A stretch of 48,895 bases of DNA, taken from NCBI RefSeq assembly GCF_002873455.1, contig NZ_MCUN01000005.1, positions 295 through 49,189 of the forward strand. The letters run 5' to 3'. Both the position numbers and the translations under genes were made by a program. Below are positions 1-10,732 of the stretch, one piece after another. Below the pieces are notes generated by a model that saw nothing but the letters and a program-made list of their open reading frames with translations, did not search any database and was not told the origin of the DNA. Every line of letters begins with the position of its first letter. Position 1 is the first letter of the stretch. Source of the stretch: Vibrio splendidus (GTDB lineage: Bacteria; Pseudomonadota; Gammaproteobacteria; Enterobacterales; Vibrionaceae).

Positions 1-35
1 GTTGCCCAAGGCAGTAAGAGCAGCGATTAACTAAT

Positions 36-111
36 GCGATACTAGCTCAGTTGGTAGAGCGCAACCTTGCCAAGGTTGAGGTCATCGGTTCGAACCCGAT
101 GTATCGCTCCA
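36..111 (+). tRNA. tRNA-Gly (anticodon GCC)
   Basis: Complete 76-nt tRNA. The acceptor stem GCGATAC pairs with GTATCGC, followed by the discriminator T and an encoded CCA (109-111). The D-arm TAGCTCAGTTGGTAGAGC and the T-loop GGTTCGAACCC are standard. The anticodon stem CAACC/GGTTG holds the loop TTGCCAA, so the anticodon at 69-71 is GCC. The 35 bases before it look like a spacer from a tRNA cluster continuing to the left of the window. Confidence 0.97.
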
Positions 112-244
112 GCTTTCTTCTAAAAAGCTATTAAGATTCTTTAAGCCACCGTGTTTTTCTTTAGATCACAGAGTTTAAAGGCGACCTTAAAGGTCACGCT
201 CTTTCTTTAATGCTGCGAAGCATAATCCCCCCAAAAAGCAAATA

Positions 245-271
245 ATCCTCCATCATGGTGGATATTTTTTT
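245..271 (+). terminator. Rho-independent terminator of the tRNA-Gly transcript
   Basis: An 8-bp stem with one mismatch (ATCCTCCA / TGGTGGAT, loop TCA) is followed by a run of seven T at 265-271. It lies 134 bases after the tRNA and separates it from the DnaA-box region. Confidence 0.75.
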
Positions 272-337
272 GTCTTAAATTTTTCTTAGCAACTGGAATG
301 CTAGTAAACATCAGGTCTCTGAAGCAGATACTTGAGG

Positions 338-630
338 TTTTTCACATCTATAAACAGACTTATCCACAAAATGTTAGATGTGGATAACTTGGTTGATAAA
401 GTTGTTTCAGACTTAATTCTTTACATATCCCAAAAAGATCTTTCTTGTTTTCAATATATTAGCTGAATTGCAATGATCGTAACTTATTGTTTTTTATGAA
501 TTTGAGTGTTTATCTCGAATTTGATAAAAGATCGTTAACTTGTTGTTTTTTGATCTTAATCATTTATCGGTACTGTGTTTAACTTTGTGAGAGTGTCGGA
601 AGTTTACGAGAGTTCTGAATTTTTTCCACA
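338..630. promoter_or_regulatory. datA-like DnaA-box cluster between tRNA-Gly and queG
   Basis: This is an AT-rich non-coding stretch. DnaA-box matches to TTWTNCACA are TTTTTCACA (338-346, +), TTATCCACA (360-368, + and perfect), TTATCCACA on the minus strand (379-387, perfect) and TTTTCCACA (622-630, +). The two perfect boxes face each other across 10 bp. A 12-of-13 match to the IHF consensus WATCARNNNNTTR lies at 449-461. The region also has several GATC sites and near-repeats around 474-570. In E. coli, datA (the DnaA-titrating, DnaA-ATP-hydrolysing locus) lies between the glyVXY tRNA-Gly genes and queG, so the position is the same. Function here is inferred. Confidence 0.6.
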
Positions 631-639
631 TTGCTAAAA

Positions 640-668
640 TTGAGAACAAGGTCAAACATTGTTCTCAA
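640..668 (-). terminator. Likely terminator of queG
   Basis: A perfect 10-bp inverted repeat (TTGAGAACAA / TTGTTCTCAA) with a 9-nt loop is followed, read on the minus strand, by TTTT. It lies 76 bases beyond the queG stop. The U-tract is short, so it may be weak; an operator is the alternative. Confidence 0.5.
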
Positions 669-743
669 ATTATGTGCAACGAGTTGTCTTATATATTGGA
701 CTGTCGGTGTGGGTCGACCTACCAATCGTTGATACCTAAAGGG

Positions 744-1922
744 CTAGGCGTCTCTTGGTAGTCCTTTCTCAACAATACGTATCAGTCTGTGCTTTTTGGT
801 GAGGATTTTGCTGCTATTTTTTTGCACACAGCTATTTTTCTGCGTAGAGCTATCTTCTTGCACGCTGCTCGCGTTGGGTAACTGTTGTAGTTGTTTATTC
901 AAAGCCCACTCAATATGCACATCCAACATATCGTTTTTGCCTTGATGAGATTCTAGTGTTTCAACAATGCGTTGTTGAAATGGCGCATTGCCCATCGCAA
1001 CAAAGATATTGCGCAACCACTGGGTGTGGCCGATACGTCTTATTGCTGAGCCTTCCATTTTCTTTAGGAAGGTTGCTTCGTCCCAGCTTGAAAGTGAAAC
1101 TAGATCGGCTTCTTGGAAATCTTCTCTACGATGAAAGTCTGTTTGATCTGTGAGTTCGGCATGACGATTCCACGGGCAAACTAACTGACAGTCATCACAA
1201 CCATAAATACGGTTACCAATCGCCTCTCTATACTCTTCAGGAATCACACCATCGTATTCAATGGTTAAGTATGAGATACATTTGCGCGCATCAACGACGC
1301 CATCAGCAATAATGGCACCTGTTGGACAAGATGTGATACATGCGGTGCATTTGCCACACTCATCGACACTGGGTGCATCGACTGGAAGAGGGATGTTAAC
1401 TAACAGCTCTCCTAGAAAGAACCAAGAGCCTGCGTCTTTATCAAGAATTAACGAATGTTTACCTGTCCAACCTAGCCCTGCTTTTTGAGCTAGTGGTCTT
1501 TCCAAAATAGGCGCTGAATCTACGAAAGGACGTGAATCTAAACCTTCGACCTCTTTTTCGATTCTTTGTCCCAGCTTTTTCAACTGGTTACGGAACAATT
1601 TGTGATAATCGCGGCCTAAAGAATAACGACTGATATAGCCTTGAGTAGTATCGCTTAGGTTAGAGGCAAACTGAGCTTCTGGTGGTAGGTAGTTCATTCG
1701 GGCGCTGATCACTCGAATGGTGCCTGGGTGAAGTTCATTAGGACGTGCACGCATCATCCCATGTCGAGCCATCCAATCCATTTCGCCGTGGTTGCCAGCA
1801 TCTAGCCATGCTTGAAGAGGGGCTTCGTGTTCACTTAAATCAACATCGCAGATGCCAACTTTTTGAAAGCCTAGCTCTTTTCCCCAGATTTTAATTTTTT
1901 CAGCAAGATGGTCTAGATTCAT
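744..1922 (-). CDS. queG: Epoxyqueuosine reductase QueG
   Basis: Catalyses the last step of queuosine biosynthesis, reducing epoxyqueuosine in tRNA to queuosine with a cobalamin and two 4Fe-4S clusters, in the cytosol. The 392-residue product has ferredoxin-like cluster motifs: C189, C192, C195 and C199 followed by P, then C215, C242, C245 and C249-P-W. The conserved VDSAP segment is near residue 135. The start at MNLDHLAEKI was chosen because upstream extension adds 24 unconserved residues; the length fits the family (about 380). The C-terminal 30 residues are low complexity and rich in S, Q and K. It is divergent from tsaE. Confidence 0.95.
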   Translation of the reverse strand: MNLDHLAEKIKIWGKELGFQKVGICDVDLSEHEAPLQAWLDAGNHGEMDWMARHGMMRARPNELHPGTIRVISARMNYLPPEAQFASNLSDTTQGYISRYSLGRDYHKLFRNQLKKLGQRIEKEVEGLDSRPFVDSAPILERPLAQKAGLGWTGKHSLILDKDAGSWFFLGELLVNIPLPVDAPSVDECGKCTACITSCPTGAIIADGVVDARKCISYLTIEYDGVIPEEYREAIGNRIYGCDDCQLVCPWNRHAELTDQTDFHRREDFQEADLVSLSSWDEATFLKKMEGSAIRRIGHTQWLRNIFVAMGNAPFQQRIVETLESHQGKNDMLDVHIEWALNKQLQQLPNASSVQEDSSTQKNSCVQKNSSKILTKKHRLIRIVEKGLPRDA

Positions 1923-2169
1923 GGCTTCATTCTTAATTCTTATTTTCTCTGTTTTACAATTAGAGATAAGGCTAATTAAAATTAGGTTCGGCAAAAATGG
2001 GGGCGGATCTTAACGGATCTTAGTGATATTGACCAGAACTGACGTGTTTTGATCAGTATTTTTCATAGAACTTACACTTGAGTGCTTGTCTACTAAAAGC
2101 ATCACGGTTTACTATTCTTGTTCTTTTGATTTTTATATAGTCAACGATCGATTTTTAGAGAACGTATTC

Positions 2170-2634
2170 ATGAGCACGAAACAATTTACTTTGAAAGATG
2201 AACAAGCAACGATTCAATTAGGAACGGAGCTTTCTAATCTTTGCTCACAGCAGACGACTATTTATCTGCATGGTGATCTTGGCGCAGGTAAAACGACTTT
2301 CAGTCGTGGTTTTGTAAAAGCACTTGGCCATCAAGGAAATGTAAAGAGCCCAACGTATACTCTAGTTGAACCTTATCAACTTGCCGATTGGCAGGTATAT
2401 CACTTCGATCTTTATCGCTTAGCCGATCCTGAAGAGTTGGAGTTTATGGGGATTCGTGATTATTTTACTCCGGATGCTATCTGTTTGGTTGAATGGCCTG
2501 AGAAAGGTTATGGGATGCTACCAGAAGCAGATTTGGACATTGATATTCGTTACCAAGACGATCACCGTATTGTTTCTTTAACCGCTAATAGTGAATACGG
2601 ACAGCGCTTACTTAGTCAGTTGGAGTTATGTTGA
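2170..2634 (+). CDS. tsaE: tRNA threonylcarbamoyladenosine biosynthesis ATPase TsaE
   Basis: Partner of TsaB and TsaD in forming t6A37 on ANN-decoding tRNAs; cytosolic P-loop ATPase. The 154-residue product (usual length about 153) has Walker A GDLGAGKT followed by TFSRG, then [10 protein letters not shown] and the HFDLYRL segment typical of the family. An upstream TTG in frame would add 28 residues without conservation, so the ATG at 2170 is preferred. The last 7 bases overlap amiB, indicating translational coupling, as in the conserved tsaE-amiB-mutL-miaA-hfq order. Confidence 0.95.
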   Translation: MSTKQFTLKDEQATIQLGTELSNLCSQQTTIYLHGDLGAGKTTFSRGFVKALGHQGNVKSPTYTLVEPYQLADWQVYHFDLYRLADPEELEFMGIRDYFTPDAICLVEWPEKGYGMLPEADLDIDIRYQDDHRIVSLTANSEYGQRLLSQLELC

Positions 2635-4349
2635 TTTCTAGACGCCTTATTTCAGCAGTAGCCATGATGGCTGCTGTTTTTTCTATACTGTTTTCTTCAC
2701 TTGTTTCAGCAAACTCACTGAAAAGTTTGAGGGTTTGGCCTTCTCCAGAAGAAACTCGTGTGGTTATCGACTTAAAATCAGAAGCGGACTTTAGCTATTT
2801 CACCTTGAGTAGCCCGAGCCGCTTGGTTGTCGACTTAAAAAACACCAACCTTGCAACTAAGTTACCGGTCGTGGTGAAAGATAGCCCCGTTCTATCTAAG
2901 ATTCGTAAGAGTTCACCGCCAGACAAAAACACCTATCGCTTGGTTTTTGAGTTGAAGAAGTCCTCTACAGCGGAGTTGTTTAAACTCAGCCCGACTCCTG
3001 GTGGTCAGTACGGACATCGTCTGGTGATCGATCTGCCTCATGGTGCGGTAAGTAAGGGGACAACGACGTCGAAGCCGAGTAAACCAACGGTGAGCAAAAA
3101 TATTAATCAGGTTAAACGTCAGAAAGACATTCTGATCGTGATCGATCCTGGTCACGGCGGTGAGGACCCAGGCTCTATTGGTCCAAGTCGTAAATATGAA
3201 AAGAATGCGACTCTGAGTATTTCTCGTAAGCTTGCTGCACAGTTGAATGCGGTTCCTGGGATCAAAACTCGCATGACCCGTAATGCCGACTACTTTGTAA
3301 ACCTTAACCGACGTGTCGCAATTGCTCGTGAAAACGAAGCTCATCTGTTTATCTCTATTCACGCGGATGCTTTTACGACCCCTCAACCAAGAGGTGGTTC
3401 GGTGTTTGTGTTGAATACTCGACGCGCAAATACTGAGATCTCTCGATGGATCGAGAACAAAGAGAAGCAGTCTGAATTACTCGGTGGTAGCGGTGCGGCT
3501 TTCACTGGCAATATTGATGATAAGAACGTAAACCAAACTCTGCTTGATTTGCAGTTCAGCCACTCACAGAAAGAGGGCTATAAGCTTGCAACCACCATTC
3601 TGTCTGAGATGGGTAAGGTTGCTAAGCTCCATAACAGTAAACCAATCAATACCAGTTTGGCGGTATTACGTTCACCACAGATACCATCGGTCTTGGTCGA
3701 GACGGGCTTTATTTCGAATCCGACCGAAGAGAAGCTGCTTTTCCAACGTTCGCACCAAGATAAATTGGCACGAGCGGTGACCAAAGCGGTCGTTAAGTAT
3801 TTGAAGGCTAACCCGCCTGAAGGGATTATCTTGTCTAACGCAACGTCGTCAACGGGTAGCGTGAGCCAACATAAAGTGTCTCGTGGTGAGTCTCTGTCTG
3901 TGATTGCGAGCAAATATGGCACCTCGACACAGACGTTGATGAAATTCAACAATCTGAAATCGAGCAGCCTAGCGATCGGCCAAGTGCTTAAGATCCCAAG
4001 CAGTGCTTCAGGGTCATCATCAAGCAGCGCAGTGAAAACCAAGACCATAACCCACACGGTTAAGTCTGGAGAGTACCTAGGCAAGATAGCCAGCCGTTAC
4101 AAAGTACGGGTAGCTGATATCAAACGTGAGAACCGCTTGAAGTCTGAAACATTGAAAGTGGGTCAGAAGCTACGTATTACGGTTGAAGTGAAAGATGTCC
4201 CTCTGCGTAAACATAAAGTCGCAAGAGGTGATTATCTTGGCAAGATTGCGTCGAAATACGGCGTGAGTGTTAACAGTATTCGCCAAGCGAATAAGCTACG
4301 ATCTGACAGCCTAGCGGTGGGGCAGGTGTTGATTATTCCGCACAAGTAA
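2628..4349 (+). CDS. amiB: N-acetylmuramoyl-L-alanine amidase AmiB with three LysM domains
   Basis: Periplasmic zinc amidase that cleaves peptide side chains from septal peptidoglycan so that daughter cells separate. The product has 573 residues: signal peptide (1-28), AMIN domain (about 30-138), Amidase_3 domain (about 167-393), then three LysM repeats (about 414-457, 474-517 and 528-571). Probable zinc and catalytic residues are H176 in DPGHGG, E191, H245 in SIHADA and E358 in VETGF. E. coli AmiB (445 residues) has no LysM domains, so this is the longer form. A serine-rich linker (about 459-468) separates LysM 1 and 2. It overlaps tsaE by 7 bases. Confidence 0.95.
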   Translation: MLISRRLISAVAMMAAVFSILFSSLVSANSLKSLRVWPSPEETRVVIDLKSEADFSYFTLSSPSRLVVDLKNTNLATKLPVVVKDSPVLSKIRKSSPPDKNTYRLVFELKKSSTAELFKLSPTPGGQYGHRLVIDLPHGAVSKGTTTSKPSKPTVSKNINQVKRQKDILIVIDPGHGGEDPGSIGPSRKYEKNATLSISRKLAAQLNAVPGIKTRMTRNADYFVNLNRRVAIARENEAHLFISIHADAFTTPQPRGGSVFVLNTRRANTEISRWIENKEKQSELLGGSGAAFTGNIDDKNVNQTLLDLQFSHSQKEGYKLATTILSEMGKVAKLHNSKPINTSLAVLRSPQIPSVLVETGFISNPTEEKLLFQRSHQDKLARAVTKAVVKYLKANPPEGIILSNATSSTGSVSQHKVSRGESLSVIASKYGTSTQTLMKFNNLKSSSLAIGQVLKIPSSASGSSSSSAVKTKTITHTVKSGEYLGKIASRYKVRVADIKRENRLKSETLKVGQKLRITVEVKDVPLRKHKVARGDYLGKIASKYGVSVNSIRQANKLRSDSLAVGQVLIIPHK

Positions 4350-4400
4350 GCTTTTTAACGCAGACATGTTTCCATCAATGGCAGTAAGGTAGCTGTAAAT

Positions 4401-6659
4401 ATGACGATCAAAATACTGCCAGCTCGGTTAGCTAACCAAATCGCAGCGGGTGAAGTGGTAGAAAGACCAGCTTCTGTTGTGAAAGAGTTGGTTGAGAACA
4501 GTTTGGATTCGGGTGCTACACGTATCGATATCGATATCGAGAAAGGTGGCGCTAAGATGATCCGCGTTCGTGACAACGGTAAGGGCATCGTTAAAGATGA
4601 GCTTGCGTTGGCGCTGAGCCGTCATGCTACCTCTAAGATTCATACCCTTGATGACCTTGAGGCGATCGTCAGCCTTGGCTTCCGTGGTGAAGCGCTCGCG
4701 AGTATTAGCTCGGTTGCGCGCTTAACCATGACCTCACGCCCAGCCACTCAAGATCAAGCTTGGGCGGCACACAGTGAAGGGCGTGATATGCAGGTGAAAC
4801 TGCAGCCTGCAGCACATCCCATTGGTACTTCGGTTGAGGTGTTGGATCTGTTCTTCAATACGCCAGCACGCCGCAAGTTCTTACGTACCGAGAAAACCGA
4901 ATTCACGCATATCGATGAGCTGCTTAAACGCATCGCATTGAGCCGCTTTGATGTGACTATTAATCTTCGCCATAACGGGAAAATGATTCGTCAGTATCGC
5001 GCTGCCAAAACACAAGTTCAGGCAGAAAAACGCATCGCTGCGGTATGTGGCAATCCTTTTGTTCGTCATATGCTTAAGATCGAACTTGAGCATCAAGGCC
5101 TAAAACTTCATGGCTGGATCACCACGCCTGAAGGGGCAAGACAACAAAGCGATCTGCAATACTGCTATGTGAATGGTCGTATGATGCGTGACAAGCTGAT
5201 CAATCATGCGATTCGTCAAAGCTACGAAACCAGCCTGCGCCCAGACCAATTTGCGACGTATGTGTTGTTCATTGAGCTAGACCCACATCAGGTAGACGTG
5301 AATGTTCACCCTGCCAAACACGAAGTGCGTTTCCATCAAGCCCGTCTTGTGCATGATTTCATTTACCAAGCACTGAGTGATGGACTAGCCCAAAGTAAAC
5401 AAATTGATGCAGCACCAATCAAGCAGTCTGCGTTTCATCAATCAGAAGTGATCCATCATCAGCAAGGTAGCTCGAACTCTGGTACCGGTGAAGTTGCCAG
5501 TTTCTCTGAGCCTGAAAGCACAATGCCTAGCCGTTCGGATCAAACCCAAGTCTCTGATAGTGAGCGACATGCTATTGAGCAAACGCCAGCCTACCCGAGA
5601 AAAGCAGAGTCTGAGCGCGCTTATGATCAACCTCAACACAGCGTTAATGATGGTGGGCAACACTATAGCTCGACAGCCAACCGAGGTTCATCATCTAGCT
5701 GGGGCTCTTCAACCAACTTAGATTCGTCTACTAACATGAGTTCAGCTAACACAGGTTCGTCGGCTCGCGAAACCAGTTTTACCGGGTCTCCTCGCCAAGA
5801 GTGGATAGAGTCTCGACCTGAACCTAAAAAAGAAAAAGAGCAGCACCAACATCATGGTGAACCCGCACCCTCTAAGCGAGAAGTGAAAGCCTACAAAGAG
5901 CTTCTGAAAACGCCAGATTTTGATGATCAAGTTGTAGCTCCATCATCTCCTCAAGAGCATGTGGCACCAGTAGGAACCAGAGACAACATAGAAAATAGAG
6001 AAAATATAGGAAATATAGAAGCTAAGCCTGCTCAACAGAATCCTGTTCATTTAAAACCAAGAGCTCCTGTGACGGACTTAGGCAAAGCCGTCTCGGTAGT
6101 GGAACGCCAATATTTGGTAATGGGAAACAAAAACGGCAGCGTATTGGTGTCTCTAGCCAAAGCGGAATTGCTACGTGTGATTGGCCAACTTGATACTCGA
6201 GAAGGGGCGTTAAAAAGCCAACCGCTATTGGTGCCTTTATCGATTAAGCTTGGTAGTGAATTGGTCGATGTTGCTAAGGCGTTGAGCCAAACACTGGCGT
6301 TATTGGGGATTGAGCTTAAGGCGCGAAACAGTGAAGCGGTAATGGTGATGGGCGTGCCTTCTCCTTTGAGGCAGCAAAACTTACAAATTTTGATCCCAGA
6401 TCTGTTATCTTACGCGGCTTCATTAAACGCTCAGATTGTCGATAATCACGCAGATACTGTTTTTCACGATATGTTGCCATCATTGGTCAACTGGATCGGG
6501 ATTCAAACGGCACAAGTAAAAAGCGACTACACTTTATCTGAAGCGGTTCAACTAGTTGGGGAACTTGAACAGCTTTGGCATGGTCTACTTCCATTAGATG
6601 ATCCAGAGTTTGTAAATCCTATCGACTTTTCAGCGACCATAGCCGCGTTTACGGTTTAA
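4401..6659 (+). CDS. mutL: DNA mismatch repair protein MutL
   Basis: Links MutS mismatch recognition to downstream nicking and helicase loading in methyl-directed repair. The 752-residue product has an N-terminal GHKL ATPase with [19 protein letters not shown] and GFRGEAL motifs and a C-terminal dimerisation domain from about 560. The DQHA(X)2E(X)4E endonuclease motif is absent from the C-terminal domain, as expected where MutH makes the nick. The linker (about 340-540) is long, rich in S, Q, N and P and repetitive, including a run of near-identical 12-bp units at 5986-6021. The RBS-like TAAGGT is at about 4385-4390. Confidence 0.96.
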   Translation: MTIKILPARLANQIAAGEVVERPASVVKELVENSLDSGATRIDIDIEKGGAKMIRVRDNGKGIVKDELALALSRHATSKIHTLDDLEAIVSLGFRGEALASISSVARLTMTSRPATQDQAWAAHSEGRDMQVKLQPAAHPIGTSVEVLDLFFNTPARRKFLRTEKTEFTHIDELLKRIALSRFDVTINLRHNGKMIRQYRAAKTQVQAEKRIAAVCGNPFVRHMLKIELEHQGLKLHGWITTPEGARQQSDLQYCYVNGRMMRDKLINHAIRQSYETSLRPDQFATYVLFIELDPHQVDVNVHPAKHEVRFHQARLVHDFIYQALSDGLAQSKQIDAAPIKQSAFHQSEVIHHQQGSSNSGTGEVASFSEPESTMPSRSDQTQVSDSERHAIEQTPAYPRKAESERAYDQPQHSVNDGGQHYSSTANRGSSSSWGSSTNLDSSTNMSSANTGSSARETSFTGSPRQEWIESRPEPKKEKEQHQHHGEPAPSKREVKAYKELLKTPDFDDQVVAPSSPQEHVAPVGTRDNIENRENIGNIEAKPAQQNPVHLKPRAPVTDLGKAVSVVERQYLVMGNKNGSVLVSLAKAELLRVIGQLDTREGALKSQPLLVPLSIKLGSELVDVAKALSQTLALLGIELKARNSEAVMVMGVPSPLRQQNLQILIPDLLSYAASLNAQIVDNHADTVFHDMLPSLVNWIGIQTAQVKSDYTLSEAVQLVGELEQLWHGLLPLDDPEFVNPIDFSATIAAFTV

Positions 6660-6756
6660 CTTTTTCGCGATGGCATTTATCTTTGCAACTGAATGTATCG
6701 CGATACGAAGCCCTTTTTTATAAAGCGCTCTAACAGAGAAACAAATACAAAATATC

Positions 6757-7689
6757 ATGACTGAAAAATTACCTTTAGCGTTGTTTTTAATGGGCCCTAC
6801 GGCATCAGGAAAAACAGATTTAGCTATCCGCTTACGTCAGAAGTACCCAGTAGAAATCATCAGTGTCGACTCAGCATTGATCTACAAAGACATGGATATC
6901 GGCACCGCTAAACCGGATGCAGGAGAGCTCGCGCTCGCGCCCCATCGTTTGATTGATATTCTCGATCCAAGCGAAGCGTATTCTGCGGCAGATTTTCGTC
7001 GTGATGCGATTAATGAAATGAATAAGATTGTAGCGGAAGGAAAAATCCCGTTACTGGTTGGTGGCACAATGCTGTACTACAAGGCATTGTTGGAAGGCTT
7101 ATCGCCATTACCGGCCGCGGATCAAGAGATTCGCAAGCAGATTGAAACGGAGTCTATTGAACAGGGTTGGCAGGCATTGCATGATCAATTAAGAGAGATA
7201 GATCCCGTATCCGCTGAAAGAATACACCCAAATGATCCACAAAGGCTTTCAAGGGCATTGGAAGTTTACCGAATTTCGGGTAAAACATTAACAGAGCTAA
7301 CTCAAACGAAAGGCGATAGCCTGCCATTTCGTGTAAAACAATTTGCAATAGCTCCCAAGGAAAGGAAAGAGCTCCATCGCCGCATTGAACTTCGCTTTGA
7401 GAAGATGATAGAGGCGGGGTTTGAAGAAGAGATGAAGGCGTTATATGCCAGAGACGATCTTCACCCTGAACTGCCATCGATCCGATGCGTTGGTTATAGG
7501 CAGATGTGGGATTATTTAGATGGGAATTGCGATTTAGACGAAGCGGTTTTCCGTGGTGTCTGCGCAACCCGTCAATTGGCCAAGCGACAAATCACCTGGT
7601 TACGCAGTTGGGATGATTTAACTTGGTTGGATAGCGAAAACATTGAACAGGCGTTAGAAACTCTTTCAGATGCAATAGCATCTGATTAG
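6757..7689 (+). CDS. miaA: tRNA dimethylallyltransferase MiaA
   Basis: Transfers dimethylallyl from DMAPP to A37 of tRNAs that read U-starting codons, the first step to ms2i6A. The 310-residue product has Walker A GPTASGKT near the N-terminus, the [18 protein letters not shown] segment typical of the family, and the [12 protein letters not shown] element near the C-terminus. It follows mutL after 97 bases and precedes hfq, as in other gammaproteobacteria. Its last codons form a perfect 8-bp inverted repeat (7666-7685), which may contribute structure to the miaA-hfq junction. Confidence 0.96.
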   Translation: MTEKLPLALFLMGPTASGKTDLAIRLRQKYPVEIISVDSALIYKDMDIGTAKPDAGELALAPHRLIDILDPSEAYSAADFRRDAINEMNKIVAEGKIPLLVGGTMLYYKALLEGLSPLPAADQEIRKQIETESIEQGWQALHDQLREIDPVSAERIHPNDPQRLSRALEVYRISGKTLTELTQTKGDSLPFRVKQFAIAPKERKELHRRIELRFEKMIEAGFEEEMKALYARDDLHPELPSIRCVGYRQMWDYLDGNCDLDEAVFRGVCATRQLAKRQITWLRSWDDLTWLDSENIEQALETLSDAIASD

Positions 7690-7699
7690 TATTGCTGTG

Positions 7700-7838
7700 T
7701 ATAATGTGATCGCTTTTGCGTGAATATACTCTGAAAAGGATCAGTTATTGAGGCTTTTAAAAATCACAGCCTTTCAATAACAACGGAGTTTTTTTATTCG
7801 TTTAGCTCAGATGCAAAGGCCGCACCTTTTTGTGCACC
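7700..7838 (+). promoter_or_regulatory. hfq promoter -10 and structured leader
   Basis: A perfect -10 element TATAAT lies at 7700-7705; no good -35 is visible. The leader then contains a 12-bp stem with a 2-nt bulge, GTTATTGAGGCT (7744-7755) pairing with 7768-7781, and a second long-range pairing TTTAGCT (7801-7807) with AGCTAAA (7832-7838). A T7 run follows the first stem after about 8 bases. E. coli Hfq represses its own translation through its leader; whether these stems do that here is inference. Confidence 0.45.
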
Positions 7839-7851
7839 ACTAGCTAAATAA

Positions 7852-8148
<297 letters not shown>

Positions 8149-8192
8149 TCGTTCAATTGATACAGCTTGCGCTGTAATAAGGAGTTGGTTGC

Positions 8193-9500
8193 TTGTTTGA
8201 CCGTTATGAATCCGGCGAGCGAGCCGTACTTGTTCATATCAACTTCACGCAAGAGGGAGAATGGGAAGACCTAAGCGAATGTGAAATGCTGGTCTCCTCA
8301 GCGGGGGTCGAAACGCTACAAGTGATTACTGGTAGCCGACAATCCCCACTCCCTAAATACTACGTTGGAGAAGGTAAAGCCCTAGAAATCGCACAAGCTG
8401 TTCAGCTGACCGGTGCTGAAATTGTGATTTTTAACCACTCCCTCTCTCCTGCCCAAGAGCGAAACCTCGAGCAATTGTGTAAATGTCGTGTGATTGATCG
8501 CACGGGTTTGATCTTAGATATCTTTGCACAACGTGCACGAACTCATGAAGGTAAGCTACAAGTTGAGCTCGCTCAGCTTCGTCATATCTCTACCCGATTG
8601 ATTCGTGGTTGGACTCACCTTGAAAGGCAGAAAGGTGGTATTGGTCTTCGTGGTCCAGGTGAAACTCAACTGGAAACCGATCGACGTTTGTTGCGTGACC
8701 GTATAAAGGCAATACTGCGTCGTTTAGCTAAAGTGGCTAAGCAACGTGAACAAGGACGACGTGCTCGTAACCGAGCTGAAATCCCAACAATTTCTTTGGT
8801 TGGTTATACCAACGCAGGGAAATCAACACTTTTCAATCGAATCACTAGTGCAGGTGTTTATGCGGCAGACCAACTGTTTGCAACCCTAGACCCAACACTA
8901 CGTAAGATTGAATTGGCAGATGTCGGGCCTGCAATTCTCGCAGATACCGTAGGTTTTATCCGTCATCTACCACACGACTTGGTCGCTGCGTTCAAGGCTA
9001 CGTTACAAGAGACGCAGGAAGCTGACATTTTGTTACATGTTGTTGATGCCAGTGATGACCGTTTTCGTGAGAACATTCAGGCTGTTCATGAAGTATTAGA
9101 AGAAATCGATGCTCATGAAGTGCCAACCCTTGTAGTCATGAACAAAATTGACTGCATGGAAGACCAAAAACCTCGAATTGAAAGAGACGAAGAGGGCGCA
9201 CCACGCGCTGTTTGGGTTTCTGCAATGGAAGGAGAAGGAATTGAGCTGCTGTTTGAAGCTCTAACTGAGCGTTTGGCGAGTCAAATGGTTCAATTCCGAT
9301 TGTGTATTCCACATCAACATCAAGGCCGTATTCGCAGCTTATTCTTCGAGATGAAATGTATTCAACAGGAAGAGTATGATGAAAATGGTAACTTGTTGAT
9401 AGATATCCGAATGCAACAAATAGATTGGTCTAAACTTGAAAAAAGAGAAGGGGCGCTCTTAGGTGACTTTATCGTTACCAAAGAGACTGCTACAGTATAA
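8193..9500 (+). CDS. hflX: Ribosome-dissociating GTPase HflX
   Basis: GTPase that splits stalled ribosomes under stress. The 435-residue product has an N-terminal HflX domain with the glycine-rich GGIGLRGPGETQLETDRR segment, then a G domain with GYTNAGKS, DTVGF and NKID. The start is TTG at 8193, supported by an AAGGAG at 8179-8184 and by the N-terminus MFDRYESGERAVLVHI, which matches the family. It is 44 bases after hfq and 27 before hflK. Confidence 0.96.
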   Translation: MFDRYESGERAVLVHINFTQEGEWEDLSECEMLVSSAGVETLQVITGSRQSPLPKYYVGEGKALEIAQAVQLTGAEIVIFNHSLSPAQERNLEQLCKCRVIDRTGLILDIFAQRARTHEGKLQVELAQLRHISTRLIRGWTHLERQKGGIGLRGPGETQLETDRRLLRDRIKAILRRLAKVAKQREQGRRARNRAEIPTISLVGYTNAGKSTLFNRITSAGVYAADQLFATLDPTLRKIELADVGPAILADTVGFIRHLPHDLVAAFKATLQETQEADILLHVVDASDDRFRENIQAVHEVLEEIDAHEVPTLVVMNKIDCMEDQKPRIERDEEGAPRAVWVSAMEGEGIELLFEALTERLASQMVQFRLCIPHQHQGRIRSLFFEMKCIQQEEYDENGNLLIDIRMQQIDWSKLEKREGALLGDFIVTKETATV

Positions 9501-9527
9501 CGTCATATCAAATGATGGAGCTTTCTA

Positions 9528-10730
9528 ATGGCGTGGAATGAGCCTGGAAATAATAACAACGGCGATAATAACGGCCGCGATAATGACCCTTGGGGTAAGA
9601 ACAATAATCGCGGCGGCCGAGATCAAGGACCGCCAGACTTAGACGAAGTGTTTAGTAAACTAAGTCAAAAGTTAGGTGGCAAGTTTGGTAAAAAAGGTGG
9701 CAACGGTAACGGTCCATCTATTGGTGGTGGCGGTGCGATTGGCTTTGGTGTCATTGCTGTCATTGCGATTGCTATCTGGTTCTTCGCCGGTTTCTACACC
9801 GTTGGCGAAGCAGAAAGAGCCGTTGTACTTCGACTGGGTCAATTCGACCGTATCGAAGAACCGGGTCTTAACTGGCACCCACGCTTCATCGATGAAATTA
9901 AAGATGAGCAACTGGTTAACGTTCAAGCTATTCGTTCTCTACGTGCTTCTGGCACCATGCTAACGAAAGATGAAAACGTTGTGACGGTTGAAATGGGCGT
10001 TCAATACCGTGTTTCTGACCCATACAAGTACTTGTATCGTGTAACGGATGCGGACGACAGCTTACGTCAAGCAACTGATTCTGCGCTTCGTGCGGTAATT
10101 GGTGACTCACTAATGGATAGTATCCTAACAAGTGGTCGTCAGCAGATTCGTCAAAGCACTCAAGAAACGTTGAACCGTATTATTGATAGCTACGACATGG
10201 GTATTCTGATTGTTGACGTGAACTTCCAGTCAGCACGTCCACCTGAGCAAGTGAAAGATGCATTTGATGATGCTATCGCGGCTCGAGAGGATGAAGAGCG
10301 TTTTGAACGTGAAGCTGAAGCTTACCGAAATGACATTCTTCCAAAAGCAACGGGTCGAGCTGAGCGTTTGAAGAAAGAAGCGGTGGGTTACTCAGAGCGC
10401 ACAGTTAATGGTGCTCTAGGTCAAGTCGCTCAGTTCGAGAAGCTTTTACCTGAATACCAAGCTGCTCCTGAAGTAACACGTAACCGTATGTACCTTGATA
10501 CAATGGAAAAAGTGTACTCAAGCACATCGAAAGTCCTGATTGATTCTGAATCAAGCGGTAACTTGCTATACCTACCAATTGACAAGCTAGGCGCACAAGG
10601 TGGTTCTCAGTCGGGCACTCGCCCTGCAAAAGCATCATCAACTTACGATCAAATTGAGTTAGAAACTCAAGCGGATCCAAAGTCTAGCACCCAAACTCGT
10701 TCAGACAGTTCACGTCAAGGGAGATACTAA
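9528..10730 (+). CDS. hflK: Membrane protease modulator HflK
   Basis: SPFH/prohibitin-family protein that forms the HflKC complex around FtsH in the inner membrane and modulates its proteolysis. The 400-residue product has a long N- and G-rich cytosolic head (1-70), one transmembrane helix (about 72-92), the SPFH domain facing the periplasm and a polar tail. Start MAWNEPGNNN is typical of the family. It lies only 2 bases from hflC. Confidence 0.96.
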   Translation: MAWNEPGNNNNGDNNGRDNDPWGKNNNRGGRDQGPPDLDEVFSKLSQKLGGKFGKKGGNGNGPSIGGGGAIGFGVIAVIAIAIWFFAGFYTVGEAERAVVLRLGQFDRIEEPGLNWHPRFIDEIKDEQLVNVQAIRSLRASGTMLTKDENVVTVEMGVQYRVSDPYKYLYRVTDADDSLRQATDSALRAVIGDSLMDSILTSGRQQIRQSTQETLNRIIDSYDMGILIVDVNFQSARPPEQVKDAFDDAIAAREDEERFEREAEAYRNDILPKATGRAERLKKEAVGYSERTVNGALGQVAQFEKLLPEYQAAPEVTRNRMYLDTMEKVYSSTSKVLIDSESSGNLLYLPIDKLGAQGGSQSGTRPAKASSTYDQIELETQADPKSSTQTRSDSSRQGRY

Positions 10731-10732
10731 TA

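Noticed and set aside
338..630. DnaA boxes plus AT-rich DNA as a chromosome origin
   Set aside because: No mioC/mnmG/rpmH context, no array of 13-mers, and the position equals datA rather than oriC.
1923..1994. 24-residue N-terminal extension of QueG
   Set aside because: Not conserved; the internal ATG yields the family-typical N-terminus.
2086..2169. 28-residue N-terminal extension of TsaE
   Set aside because: TTG start, not conserved in the family, and the ATG at 2170 gives the standard length.
3544..4084. Long antisense and alternate-frame ORFs inside amiB and similar genes
   Set aside because: They are shadows of strongly coding sequence, with no RBS or recognisable domain.
7666..7685. 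Inverted repeat at the miaA stop as a terminator
   Set aside because: No U-tract follows and a promoter -10 starts 15 bases later; left as possible mRNA structure only.
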